Program-made: the position numbers and the translations under genes | The notes under the pieces: model-generated | Told to the model about the DNA's origin: nothing | Seen by the model: only the letters and a program-made list of their open reading frames with translations | The model's database searches: none | Shown: positions 10,135 to 19,928 of the stretch, piece by piece | Numbering within the stretch: the first letter of the stretch is position 1 | How the letters are laid out: the number at the start of each line of letters is the position of its first letter | Assembly: GCA_030141605.1 (NCBI GenBank) | Contig: JAQGDQ010000249.1 | Coordinates: 167,510-195,009 of the forward strand | DNA: 27,500 bases | Origin: Tubiluchus corallicola | Lineage: Eukaryota > Priapulida > Priapulimorpha > Priapulimorphida > Tubiluchidae | Reading direction: 5' to 3'

Positions 10135-10290
10135 TTGTGTCGTGATTCTGTGACGCCATCTAATATGGCACCGCCGTGACAGTCTCACGGGAGTATTTAA
10201 AATGAAAACAAACAGGAGTATGATAACGCGAGTATGATAAACGCTTAAGATTGCCTCTAACCGTTATAATTCTTTAGCAAAAATTTTCTG
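10135..10290 (+). repeat. Dispersed repeat family X, copy 4
   Basis: GACGCCATCTAATATGGC..CACGGGAGTATTTAAAATG then AAAACAAACA..GCGAGTATG. It is co-linear with 5060-5214, and its first part matches the minus-oriented copies at 4229 and 4579. It is in the first coding intron. Confidence 0.6.
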
Positions 10291-10496
10291 ACACTTGCTT
10301 TAACTAGGCCTTTTCTTGTCCTTTAAAAGGTCAAGTAATTTCTGCAAACACAGCCTGTACTTAACACGTCTTACAGACATTACAGAAACGCAAGACATTT
10401 CGGCGGCGTTTAGAAATTCAATAAAAATCATAATCATTATGAGAAGAACTTTTGACTCTCAAATTTTGTAGGAAATCTGTTTTGTAGAAAGCTTAC

Positions 10497-10780
10497 CTGA
10501 AAAATTTCAGTGGAGGCGTGGTATTCTGAACGACGATATCGAACTGTCTGGTAGCAACAAAGTAATAGCCAACAAAAAGCCCCTTTTGCCAAACAGTTTT
10601 CTCCTTCAAGTAATGATTACGATCTCTTTCCAGCACTGCGTACGGAGAGGAAGGCTCCGATTCATTCCCAAAAAAACTTTGAATGGCTTTCGTTATTCCC
10701 AGGAAACTCATGGCTAGATTTTTGTCGTTGTTGTGTCCGTGCTTTCTCAAACGTGCCTAAAGTTCTGGTTTACAGCAAGC
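10497..10780 (-). CDS. PLA2G6: iPLA2-like gene, exon with start codon
   Basis: First coding exon of a group VI calcium-independent phospholipase A2-like gene; this enzyme family hydrolyses the sn-2 acyl chain of phospholipids. Coding starts at the ATG at 10711-10709 (context CTAGCCATGAG). The open frame extends upstream only through non-ATG codons. The exon encodes 71 codons plus two bases (AG) and ends at a strong donor, TTTTTCAG|GTAAGC (GT at 10496-10495). A good acceptor, TGTTTTCTGTAG, ends at 10781, so 10780-10712 is probably 5' UTR. The start MSFLGITKAIQSFFGNE and the later RQFDIVVQNTTPPLKFF resemble, as I remember it, the human PLA2G6 N-terminus (MQFFGRLVNTFSG; RTWDCVLVNP..FRLFQ). The split AG codon is completed by the T that opens the 7404 exon, giving Ser. 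The resemblance of this exon alone is modest; support comes from the four exons together. Any upstream UTR exon and promoter are not identified. Confidence 0.6.
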
Positions 10781-10799
10781 CTACAGAAAACATAACAGC

Positions 10800-12140
10800 A
10801 TTGTAAATGCAGCAACAGATAAGCGATAATTATATCACACAATACAGTGAGATCTATTCTTTTTGCTCAAGTTTCTACTTTTGTACTAGTGATCATTTTA
10901 TTTGTAGTTCGTAAATTCACCTACAATATTATTGTTTCTGCGTGCCCTTCAGCAAGTAAGCAATGAAATTTGGTACAGTATAAACAGTCGGCCCCAAATT
11001 ATACAAAATCGGGTAGAAATGAGCTTAATAGAACACTACCAAAACTGAATATGGTGCCTAACTTAATTCGTGTTTGCATAACTAACTTTATCATGACTCA
11101 TGGAAGCTGACATACTTCTATCCCAGAATACCACACTCAGTGTACAAAACATTTTTTTTGTTTTTTAAGCAACGTTTAAGTGAACTCTGCAAAACACAAA
11201 AACCGATACATAATTTCTTTGCACGAAAATTTATTAAAGTTATTTTTGGTAGTGTGCATAACCACTAATTATCAAAAAACTATTTTGAAAAAGTAAAATT
11301 TAGTAGGCAATACTTTACAACAGAGGACAGCACAGACTTAATTCTACGGCGGTTGCGCGTAATATTTTAGGGAAGAGAATGATGTTGGTGAAAGTTTTTG
11401 TAATGTCTTTTACAAAGACTGGACCAGTTGGATAAACGAGTTGGATATGAATGTCTTGAGAAAAGATGTAAGTTATATTATGTATTTCCTTTTTTCATTA
11501 GGTGTGCTTTCATTTTAAAGGTGACGTGTGATATGTGGCATTCAGCAATCGATATGCCAACGCCATTTCGATATACTCCGATGGCTAATAATAGGTTAAA
11601 TTTTATTAAGCATTTATTACCACCAAGATGTTTCTTAAAAGTTACTCATTTGGCATTCCACATTAATACTTTTGTTTGACGTAATAACTTTTTAAATTAA
11701 AAAGCATTAGCCATGAACAAGGTAGGCCCTACTAACTTGAGTGTGCATAATTAGGCCAATGTACTTTTACTAATTGGGTTTCAGTTTTTGTTGGAACACT
11801 TGCATTTTACGTCTCCAACGTCAAAAATTAAGGAGATTGTGAAATGGCTGATTTAGTTTGGTGCCAGCTGTTAATAACATTCATGCATACACGTATACAC
11901 TTTAGAGCAAACCGTAATATAAGTTCTATATTGTGCATTTTAATTTAGAAATATATTGCCAGGTGGCGGTTCATCCATGGAGGTTTTTCTGTGTAGTCCT
12001 AATAGAATAGTATACAAACTGTGTTTGAACATCCTTTGCCAGTTTGACAGAAAAGTCATAAATTAGTTTTTTTTAGAAAAGAATAGGTTTCTCCAAATGC
12101 CGTATTAAGCTAATATAGTGAAGATGTATCAGCTACCAGT
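10800..12140. other. AT-rich sequence upstream of the phospholipase gene
   Basis: Between the first coding exon of the minus-strand gene and the open stretch at 12143. The host-gene promoter could lie here, but I cannot place it. Short open frames (such as 11428-11679, plus) have no recognisable content. Confidence 0.4.
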
Positions 12141-12142
12141 AA

Positions 12143-12610
12143 AAGCATAATTTATTCCTTACCTACGTTCTATCAACTAGAGGCTGTTTTCCTTGGAGAC
12201 CTGCTACGGATATTGGTACAATCCGGCTCGAAAATTACACTGTCTCCCTGGCATTTTCACGGGCCGACAGCAGTGCACCGGACAGTGCTAGAGCCGTGGT
12301 GCTTTACAGGAACAACATTCCTATCTCCGGACAAACCGATTCCAGGGAGTGCACCCCTTACAAAGAAAAGACAACTCTTCCCGGGACTACCGCCGACGTC
12401 TACCAGTTCATTTGCGTTGCCGCACTGGACCCCGAAGGACCGATCTCCGTATTCGGGTTAACCCGATTCCCTTTCGACCTTTGGCGGGCAACGAACAGAT
12501 GGATTGCCCCCACTTTGGAACGGATCTTCTGGGCATCCGATGTAATTAATTCAGAATTAGAGATTCTAAGTTCTGCGGGGATTTCCGACACATTTCAAAT
12601 ACAAAGTTGA
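12143..12610 (+). other. Unrecognised GC-richer open stretch, possible exon
   Basis: Open from just after TAA at 12140-12142 to TGA at 12608-12610 (155 codons), with no ATG in frame near the start. A possible acceptor TCTATCAACTAG ends at 12180. Base composition rises sharply at about 12185 and falls after about 12540. Residues such as LENYTVSLAFSRAD, VVLYRNNIPISG, TTADVYQFICVAALDPEG and ISVFGLTRFPFDLW look protein-like (two Cys, alternating hydrophobics), but I do not recognise a family. Possible donors are GTATTCGG|GTTAAC (about 12457) and GAT|GTAATT (about 12541). An overlapping frame (12213-12461) is also open and looks less natural. The duplication breakpoint at 12498 falls inside it, so copy 2 carries only its last third. 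It could be a real internal exon, a decayed retrocopy or part of a mobile element. Confidence 0.3.
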
Positions 12611-13130
12611 AGGATTTAGCTGAGTGGTGACATTGTGCACTTGTAGTTTTGTATAAGTTAAGTTGTCGTCTATAGAAGCACACCTCTATAGACTCACATT
12701 CGTAAATTTCCAGTATTTTCTTAACCTTCTAGATGGTTGGGTTCATTTCAGTTCGCACAAAACGCTAGGATCTAGGAATAAAATTACAATAAGCACGTCG
12801 TGTAATTAGCAAAATCACTTTAAAGTTGTAATCGCTTCGTGCTCGGACGCTCCCGTTTTCAATGCCCATTCTTCTTTCATCCACGCGATTCGCCTGGAAG
12901 AAAAGTAGCGCACTGTCGATCTTCGTCAAAGTATAAGTTCTTACATAAACATTAGTTAGTTGATTTTGTAACATTTTTAGCTGAATATTAGGTAAGCTGA
13001 AGAAGTCTGAACTAGTTTAAGCAGCGCGCATGGACGCGCTTACGAAAAATCACGAATCTCCCAGTTATGTCATAATTTTTTTTCAAACAAATTGTTGTGC
13101 AACTACCACGCCTGGAAATTCCTATTCACA
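12611..13130. other. Unassigned, duplicated at 20985-21504
   Basis: No gene recognised. It contains a short inverted repeat CTATAGAAGCACACCTCTATAG at about 12670-12692 (arms CTATAG). The minus-strand frame at 12765-12974 is preserved in copy 2 but resembles nothing known. Confidence 0.35.
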
Positions 13131-13196
13131 GGTATTGTTGTTGTTGTTGTTGCTGTTGCTGTTGCTACTGCTGCTCCTGCTCTTGTTGTTGTTTAT
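13131..13196. repeat. TTG/CTG trinucleotide microsatellite, copy 1
   Basis: Interrupted (TTG)n/(CTG)n run. It gives the poly-Leu in the plus-strand open frame at 13030-13245, which I treat as non-coding. Confidence 0.9.
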
Positions 13197-13522
13197 GGGT
13201 AATTGTAGCTCGATTGGTAACCAAAAATTTCAGAAGATACAATAATTTACATTGCCCAAAGTAGTCTCCGTACGAAGGGGACAACGTAGTGCAGCACATC
13301 ATATAGTGCATTAATGTAAGTGTAGAGATTAGTACTAAACTTTATGTACCTATGACAATAATAATATATAATTAAATTGTTTCAGACTTGTGTTTCATAA
13401 AGTGTTTTGCAGGTTTCCTTGTTATAGTTTTCTAAGTTTAAGCGATAACGGTAAAATAAACCCAAAGTGCAAAACGACTTGTCCTTTCCTTTAATATGGC
13501 CTTGATTTAAGAGCGGCTAATA

Positions 13523-14022
13523 CAGGGGTGTGCAAATTATCCGACTAGCCGGGCCACATTAAACTTTCCCGCAATTCCTGCGGGCCACAGGCAGTTTGAT
13601 CAAGGAGCCAAGTACAGAAAGGCCTAATAACGACTTTTTTGCATCCGACCTGCGTACATCATTACTACTACACTCAAGAAACTATTTTAGAAGTTATTAA
13701 AATTTATATTAAAAACCATATATTTCTACTTTCAGGACAGATAGTGGTAATTTCATTACAATGCATATTAGTAATGTGTATCACACAGTCTGTGTAGTAC
13801 AGTGACATTAAGTTACAACCATCTTGTAAGGGTTAATGGCATCCGATCTAGTAGAAAAAACTACCCGCACTATCTTTGGGATCGTGGTACGGACTTCAGC
13901 TGGATACACTCAATTAATCGCCAGGGCCGCACTTTCATTAGGTTGACAAATCTCTTCGCGGGCCACACAAACTCTTTTGGCGGGTCGCAAGTGGCCCGCG
14001 GGCCGCAATTTGCACACCCCTG
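13523..14022. mobile_element. hAT MITE, copy 1
   Basis: 500 bp with terminal inverted repeats CAGGGGTGTGCAAATT and AATTTGCACACCCCTG, a classic hAT terminus. The flanks are GGCTAATA (13515-13522) and GGCTAATC (14023-14030), an 8-bp target duplication with one mismatch. The subterminal GCGGGCCACA..GGCCCGCGGGCCGC is GC-rich. No transposase frame. Confidence 0.9.
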
Positions 14023-14030
14023 GGCTAATC

Positions 14031-14539
14031 CCTAATCGCACTCTCGTTATCGGGAATTTTCCCTTCCCTCACTCTTTGTTTGTCGTGGTTCGTATCTAGT
14101 GTGTACAATGTAATGGGTTTCTTCCAAAGCGTGTCAACTTAAGCAGAGCTGCAGCTATCAGACGCAATTAAATATGTTACCCTGGCAACATCAGCAGTGA
14201 TGCGGATGCTGCGCTCTTGGCTTCGCGTGGGTGTGATGCTACTACAGGTTGGAGTGTGGGGAAACGTTGAGAAACAGGAGTTAATGATTATTAGATTTGA
14301 CAGTCAATTATGCGTTTTATTACAGCACTCACTTGTCTACCTTTACCCTTTTGTCACATCCGCCCACGCGTCAAGATGATTTTTCCACTAAGAACAGCTG
14401 CTGAATTGATCATACGTGGGTGAGAAGCATGTTTGCGTAATACATTGCATCATCTGCTTTACTTGGTTTACTGCTGGCTCATCTGTTGTGAAGCTCAACA
14501 TTTCTTGATATAATTTTTATTAATCATTAGTTTTTAATT
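14031..14539. other. Unassigned between two MITEs
   Basis: Duplicated at 22405-22913. It includes TACCCTGGCAACATC and a 60-codon plus-strand frame (14197-14379), preserved in copy 2 but unlike any known family. No RNA gene or promoter recognised. Confidence 0.35.
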
Positions 14540-15183
14540 GGGTCATTCTCCACAGAACGTACAATTTTTCTCCACAGAACGTACAATTTTTGTCCACAGA
14601 ACGTACAATTTTTGTCCACAGAACGTACAATTTTTCTCCACAGAACGTACAATTTTTGTCCACAGAACGTACAATTTTTCTCCACAGAACGTACAATTTT
14701 TGTCCACAGAACGTACAATTTTTCTCCACAGAACGTACAATTTTTGTCCACAGAACGTACAATTTTTGTCCACAGAACGTACAATTTTTCTCCACAGAAT
14801 GTACAATTTTTGTCCCAGGATAATTTTTTTTTAAATAACAAAGTTTCTGGTGCAATACTGTCTCATGACTGGTAGACGTCAAAGAAAGAGACTTATTCCA
14901 GTTGTATGTGTTACCTCATTAGTCATTGTTGTTACCTTGTCATTCCTGTTATGGCCCAAAATTTCTCTATAGTTCTGAAGCAGAATCTTCTTCTGAGCAG
15001 TGAAGTGGCACATCTAATTCATTTTTATTACCATTACATTTGTACAATGTAGTATGTTTTCATCCTTCTTCGTAAATGAGCTACGTCCATTTAAGATGCA
15101 TGTCAGATGCAAACACTGTCTAACAAACGTGAAAACCAGTACAACGTATAAAAATGTTGAATTTGTACTGTAGAGAATGACCC
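14540..15183. mobile_element. MITE with internal 22-bp array, copy 1
   Basis: Starts GGGTCATTCTCCACAG and ends CTGTAGAGAATGACCC, inverted repeats with one mismatch in 16. Both are flanked by AATT, a possible 4-bp target duplication (palindromic, so it may instead extend the inverted repeat). 644 bp, no transposase frame. The left terminus runs straight into a 22-bp array. Superfamily not identified. Confidence 0.75.
14549..14812. repeat. 22-bp minisatellite, 12 units
   Basis: The unit reads TCCACAGAACGTACAATTTT, T, then C or G. The last base alternates by unit as C G G C G C G C G G C G; only unit 12 carries an AACG to AATG change. Because 22 is not a multiple of three, long frames appear in several registers on both strands. 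Confidence 0.97.
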
Positions 15184-15409
15184 AATTATTATCAATAGTC
15201 ATATTATTACATTCTCTTGTTAAAACATTAAAAATCCCACGCAAGAAATTTCAGCTATAAAACAAGTTTATTTATTTCTATGCAGTCTAAACTTTCACCC
15301 TTGAACTAGTATGCATAACATTTACCTTCATTGAATTGCTGGCTTCCTTGCTTCATGGAAAATACTTACCTGGGCAGTTGGGTTTTACAGATCACATTGT
15401 AAGCATGTG

Positions 15410-15413
<4 letters not shown>

Positions 15414-15467
<54 letters not shown>

Positions 15468-15918
15468 GGAGAGAGGAGAGAAAAGAGCAGAGACAGAGAC
15501 AGAGAAGAGAGAGGCAGAGAGAGAGAGAGAGAAGAGAGGACAGAAAAGAGAAGAGAGGGGGGAGAAAAGAGCAGAGACAGAGAGAGAGGATAGAAAAGAG
15601 CAGAGACAGAGAGAGAGAGAAGAGAGAGGAGAGAAAGGAGAAAAGAGCAGAGGCAGAGAGAGAGAAGAGAGAGGAGAGAAAAGAGCAGAGACAGAGAGAG
15701 AGAAGAGAGAGGGAGAGAGAAGAGAGGAGAGAAAAGAGAAGAGAGGGGGAGAGAAGAGAGAGAGAAAGAGGGAGAGAGAGAGAAGAGAGAGGGAGAGAGG
15801 AGAGAAGAGAGGGGGAGAGAGGGAGAGAGGAGAGAAAAGAGCAGAGAGAGAGAAGTGAGAAGAGAGGAGAGAAAAGAGAAGAGAGGGGGGAGAGAAGAGA
15901 AGAGAGAGAGGGAGAAAG
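15414..15918. repeat. GA-rich microsatellite/minisatellite, copy 1
   Basis: About 500 bp of GAGAGA interrupted by recurring modules (GAGAAAAGAGCAGAGACAGA, GGAGAGAAAAGAGAAGAGAG). Purine strand plus; the rare pyrimidines are mostly C in GAGCAGAGACAG. Arg/Glu- and Ser/Leu-rich frames here are artefacts. Confidence 0.95.
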
Positions 15919-16035
15919 ACTATCACTATAAAATTTATAAAATAAAGTTTACGAAACTCACATGTATTCTTCTTGATTTATTAGTATCTTAGCTTTAGAA
16001 CTACTTCATATTATCTAAAGCGATAGTGCTCAAAA

Positions 16036-16089
16036 CAACAACAATAATAATAATTATAATAATAATAAATATAGTAATAATAATAATAT
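16036..16089. repeat. AAT/AAC microsatellite, copy 1
   Basis: Interrupted (AAC)n(AAT)n run. Copy 2 (24467-24494) is about 27 bp shorter and purer. Confidence 0.9.
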
Positions 16090-16293
16090 TAAAAAGAAGA
16101 AACACTGTAGAAACATTCTATTTATAAATTACTATGTCAATAACACAGATGACCATCTAACAGTCCTCACTTCACCCTCATTTTAACAGTTTAAAATGAA
16201 GCCAGAGAATTTTGATAAACCAATATAAATGATGGGGTAGTTCATTTTTGCTATTATGTGTTTGATTTTTCATGCCAGTCAACTTAATCACTA

Positions 16294-16975
16294 CAAGTGC
16301 TGGGTTACCCTATAGGCCAGTATAGGCTGCATCCTAGGGCCCCTCAAGCTTGGGACGGAGCCCATCCTTTGCATTGCCGACTTTTGAGAAAGGAGGCCAG
16401 AAAGTCTGGAAATCGGATTTTAAAGTGACTCCTGATTTGTGTTAAACAATCCCTGTTTGACGTCTTTAATTTCAGACAAAGGGCCCTGCTTGAGGCCCTT
16501 CATCTGAGGTATTTGAGGCACCTCTTTGAAGCCCCTGATTTGAAATATGGGGCCCTTGCTTGAGGCCCTTCGTTTGAGATTTTTGAGGCACCTCTTTGAA
16601 GCCCCTGATTTGAAATATGGGGCCCTTGCTTGAGGCCCTTCGTTTGAGATTTTTGAGGCACCTCTTTGAAGCCCCTGATTTGAAATATGGGGCCCTTGCT
16701 TGAGGCCCTTCGTTTGAGATTTTTGAGGCACCTCTTTGAAGCCCCTGATTTGAAATATGGGGCCCTTGCTTGAGGCCCTTCATTTCAGATTTTTGAGGCA
16801 CCTCTTTGAAACCCCTGATTTGAAATATGGGGCCCCCGGCTATGAAAATGTTACTAAAATATATCACAAGTAAAAAATATTCGAGGCGAGTGCGAGCAGA
16901 TTAGAGGGTGGTTCCATCTGACGGGGCTCCAGAATTCATTATCCTAGGGGTCCCCAGAAGGTCACAATCCGGCCG
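16294..16975. mobile_element. Diverged relative of the 5223 hAT-type element, copy 1
   Basis: The left side CAAGTGCTGGGTTACCCTATAGGCC-like end (up to CCTAGGGCCC) is co-linear with 5223-5268 (CTGTAGCGGATAGCCCTATA, AGGC, CCTAAGGCCC). A right end CACAATCCGGCCGTG near 16962-16976 parallels CATAATCCGCCACTG at 5746-5760. The interior carries the 70-bp array. No target duplication found, so the boundaries are tentative. Confidence 0.45.
16480..16838. repeat. 70-bp minisatellite, 5 units
   Basis: The period is exactly 70 (GGCCCTTGCT at 16551, 16621, 16691, 16761). Each unit is two diverged ~35-bp halves: GAGGCCCTTCGTTTGAGATT.. and GAAGCCCCTGATTTGAAATA... The first and last units are degenerate. Confidence 0.95.
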
Positions 16976-17620
16976 TGCATACGCACTGGAATGTAAAAGA
17001 ACTTTAATCTCTCCATGTTTGTTTCCAATGTCTGCTAGCTCGGTTTGTAGAACATTGCACTGAAAACCTGCTACGTTTAGAGGGTGGTTCCGTCTGACGG
17101 GGCTCCAGAATTCATTATCCTGGGGGTCCCCAGAAGGTCACAATCCGGCCGTGCACACGAAGCGAAACGCACTGGAATGTAGAAGAACTTTAATCTCTCC
17201 ATGTTTGTTTCCAATGTCTGCTAGCTCGGTTTGTAGAACATTGCACTGAAAACCTGCTACGTTTAGAGGGTGGTTCCGTCTGACGGGGCTCCAGAATTCA
17301 TTATCCTGGGGGTCCCCAGAAGGTCACAATCCGGCCGTGCACACGAAGCGAAACGCACTGGAATGTAGAAGTAATCTCTCCATGTTTGTTTCCAATGTGT
17401 GCTAGCTCGGTTTGTAGAACATTGTACTGAAAACCTGCTACGTTTAGAGGGTGGTTCCGTCTGACGGGGCTCCAGAATTCATTATCTTGGGGGTCCCCAG
17501 AAGGTCACAATCCGGCCGTGCATACGCACTGGAATGTAGAAGAACTTTAATCTCTCCATGTTTGTGTTCAATGTCTGCTAGCTCGGTTTGTAGAACATTG
17601 TACTGAAAACCTGCTACGTT
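16901..17620. repeat. 176-186-bp tandem repeat, 4 units
   Basis: Units start TTAGAGGGTGG at 16901, 17077, 17263 and 17444. The length difference is mainly a 10-bp insertion (GAAGCGAAAC region). Each unit runs GACGGGGCTCCAGAATTCAT..CACAATCCGGCCGTG (element-end-like), then ATCTCTCCATGTTTG..CTGAAAACCTGCTACG. Confidence 0.95.
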
Positions 17621-17718
17621 GCAGGTTTAAGCAAGTCCTGTATGTGACACCTAGACTGGTTAAGTATTAAGCAAGAGTGAATAGTAAGAGCGTATGTGTA
17701 CACCCCAGAAATGCGTAT

Positions 17719-18386
17719 GGGATGAACAGTAGTGGGATGAACAGTGGTGGGATGAACAGTAATGTGATGAACAATAGTGGGATGAACAGTGGTGGGATGA
17801 ACAGTGGTGGGTTGAACAGTGGTAGGTTGAACAGTGGTGGGATGAACAGTGGTGGGTTGAACAGTGGTAGGTTGAACAGTGGTGGGATGAACAGTAGTGG
17901 GATGAACAGCAGTGGGATACACAGTAGTGGGATGAACAGTAGTGGGATGAACAGTGGTGAGACAAACAGTAGTGAGACGAATGTAAGTGAGATGAACAGT
18001 AGTGGGATGAACAGTGGTGGATGAACAGTGGTGGGATGAACAGCGGTGGGACGAACAGTAGTGGGATGAACAGTGGTGGGATGAATGGTAGTGAGGTGAA
18101 CGGTAGTGCGATGAACGGTAGTGCGATGAACAGTAATGGGATGAACAGCAGTGGGATGAGCAGCGGTGGGATGAACAGTAGTGGGATGAACAGTGGTGGG
18201 ATGAACTGTGGTGAGATGAACAGTGGTGGGATGAATGGTAGTGGGATGAACAGTGGTGGGATGAACAGTGGTGGGATGAACAGTAGTGGGACGAAAAGTG
18301 GTGAGATGAACAGTAGTGGGATGAACAGTAGTGGGATGAACAGTAGTGAGATGAACAGTAGTGAGATGAACGGTAGTGGGATGAAC
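17719..18386. repeat. 15-bp minisatellite, about 44 units
   Basis: The unit is GGGATGAACAGTAGT with AGT/GGT and GAG/GTG/GCG variants. Because 15 is divisible by three, both strands stay open (GMNSS on plus, SSHYC on minus). A 14-bp unit at about 18018 shifts the plus frame, so no protein is being maintained. Confidence 0.97.
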
Positions 18387-18387
18387 A

Positions 18388-18720
18388 GGTGAATTTAGAG
18401 AGCGCGTTGTTTTCTACACAGATTGTTAACTTAGAAATTCTCGCATAAATTAACACCAACTAGGGGACCAGATGTCCTTCTTTTGGACAGTACTGATTTT
18501 GAGCACTCTTTCCTTCGTACCTAGTAACTTTAAGGAGGACAATAATTTATCCTTCTTTTTGGGGCCTATCAAAAAAAATTTATGTAAATGCTTTTACATT
18601 TTTGACAACTGAGAGGGACATTAGCTATTCTTTAACTTATTTAGATTGTAATTTCATGTAGTTGCTGCTGGCAACACTAGTGCAGTGTGACCAGTTTCAC
18701 GTGACTAATCAGGGTTGCCA
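18388..18720. other. Unassigned, possible small element with inverted ends
   Basis: Duplicated in copy 2. CTAGGGGACCAG at 18461 (TAGGGTGCCAG in copy 2) faces CTGGCAACACTAG at about 18668-18680, a weak inverted pair. TGGCAAC (18669-18675) and GTTGCCA (18714-18720) could form a hairpin around TCACGTGA. Confidence 0.3.
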
Positions 18721-18870
18721 TGGTCAGGGAAAATTCTGGAAAATCCTTAAAAATACAGGCCATCTTGGAAAGTCGTGGAAAAGTCGGGGGGAAAGATAAT
18801 TTGGTAAAAAGTTGGGGAAAATGATGAAAATGGGGGCGAAAATTCAGGGAAATTGAAAAGGGTTTCGATA
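18721..18870. repeat. Degenerate GGAAAA-type simple repeat
   Basis: Irregular runs of GGGAAAATTCTGGAAAAT, GGAAAGTCGTGGAAAAGTCG and similar. It is preserved in copy 2 at about 26960-27110. Confidence 0.6.
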
Positions 18871-19520
18871 TTTTTCCAAACTTATTTTTCAGTGATTCGT
18901 GTTCAAATAAAATTTCGCTATGACAGGCTCCCAGTTTCGATTTCTGTTCCAAAAATAATGATTGGATTAAGAAAGTTTATTTAATGTGATTAGTGTAATT
19001 TCGTTAGAACTACTGCAACTGTGTCGACACATTAGATATCAGTATATGTGTGAATGTCCATACACAATAATGTTTGAATACGTTTAAAAATTTTTTTAAA
19101 GCTTTAAGCTGAATCATGGAATATTTAAAATCAGTTGAAATTAAAGTTTGTTTATTTCCCACTGGTTAGTAGTAATGTTTTAAATTTTTTTCAATTCTCA
19201 TTTTTTCATGCTTTGTCTTTTAGTTTCGTATTACAAAATTATCGTATAATTATCGATTATTGTATAATCTCTCTTTTGTATCATGAACGCATATGTTCTG
19301 ATAATTATCGTATAAGCGGTAACACTACTCGGCCGTTAATACACCGATTTGGCAGAAAATTCAATACTTTTAGCTGCCAATACAATGAGCATCTTACAAA
19401 ACGGCAATCCTAGCCGAGACTTGCCCGTGGAAAAACACGGTCGCATCCAGAGCTACCCGAAAGAACGTGTTATAATAATTATTGTGTTTTACATTTTAAA
19501 TTTAAAAAAATACACTTATA
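18871..19520. other. AT-rich sequence, unassigned
   Basis: No gene signal. The part up to 19260 is matched by copy 2 at the end of the window with small indels. Confidence 0.4.
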
Positions 19521-19534
19521 CGACTGTATCCTTC

Positions 19535-19928
19535 TGACTCGGAAGACAATGGAGTGTGCGCCAAGAGAGTCAGTTGTTGATCACATTGATGGAGCTGCAG
19601 CGTCGACTGTGGCTGAGCAATCCGATCCTTGAACGTCTCCAGGGCGCACGCCTGGGCAAGGTGTATGGAGATCCTGAGTTGCCCAGACAACAGGAACCCC
19701 CTCTCTTCCTCGCTGGTGTTGTCCAAAGGAAACGGAGCGTTTGGCACCAGGAGCTGCTGGAGTCAGTGAGCATGCTGCACTGGTCCGCCTTCGGGGCTCC
19801 ACTCCTGATTTGGAAGGTTTACTCCTCTACACATGGCCGTTGGGTCACTTGACCTCCTCCGCCCTCTAGCCGTTGGCTGTTTGTGCAGCTCCTTTGCCTA
19901 GTGTCGAGATACAGTGTAGGCATCCCGC
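19535..19928 (-). other. GC-rich block adjoining the 5S-like sequence
   Basis: Sharp rise in G+C at about 19540. Open frames exist on both strands over 19556-19852 and none is recognisable. On the minus strand it directly follows the 5S-like sequence, with no change of composition at the join. It may therefore be the body of a 5S-headed retroposon, or an unrelated fragment. Confidence 0.35.

Noticed and set aside
10712-10750. Upstream extension of the first coding exon beyond the ATG at 10711
   Set aside because: The extension starts at a TTG and lies in presumed 5' UTR; the family-like sequence starts at the internal ATG.
13030-13245. Plus-strand frame with a run of about 20 leucines resembling a signal or membrane segment
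   Set aside because: The leucines come from the TTG/CTG microsatellite. In copy 2 the initiating ATG is CTG (GCGCCTGG), so the start is not conserved.
14520-14882. Several overlapping open frames of about 77-121 codons (here and at 22894-23297)
   Set aside because: A 22-bp unit without stops cycles through all registers; the frames are the same array read several ways.
15366-15926. Arg/Glu-rich plus-strand and Ser/Leu-rich minus-strand frames
   Set aside because: Simple GA repeat; composition is dictated by the dinucleotide and differs between the two duplicated copies.
16420-16867. Repetitive basic protein-like frames (KGLKQGPHISNQGLQ)
   Set aside because: They arise from the 70-bp array, which is not a multiple of three and differs by one unit between copies.
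17614-18459. 281-codon minus-strand open frame rich in SSHYC repeats, and its 298-codon counterpart at 25797-26693
   Set aside because: They follow from a 15-bp tandem unit that is open on both strands. Irregular-length units shift the frame differently in the two copies, so no protein is conserved.
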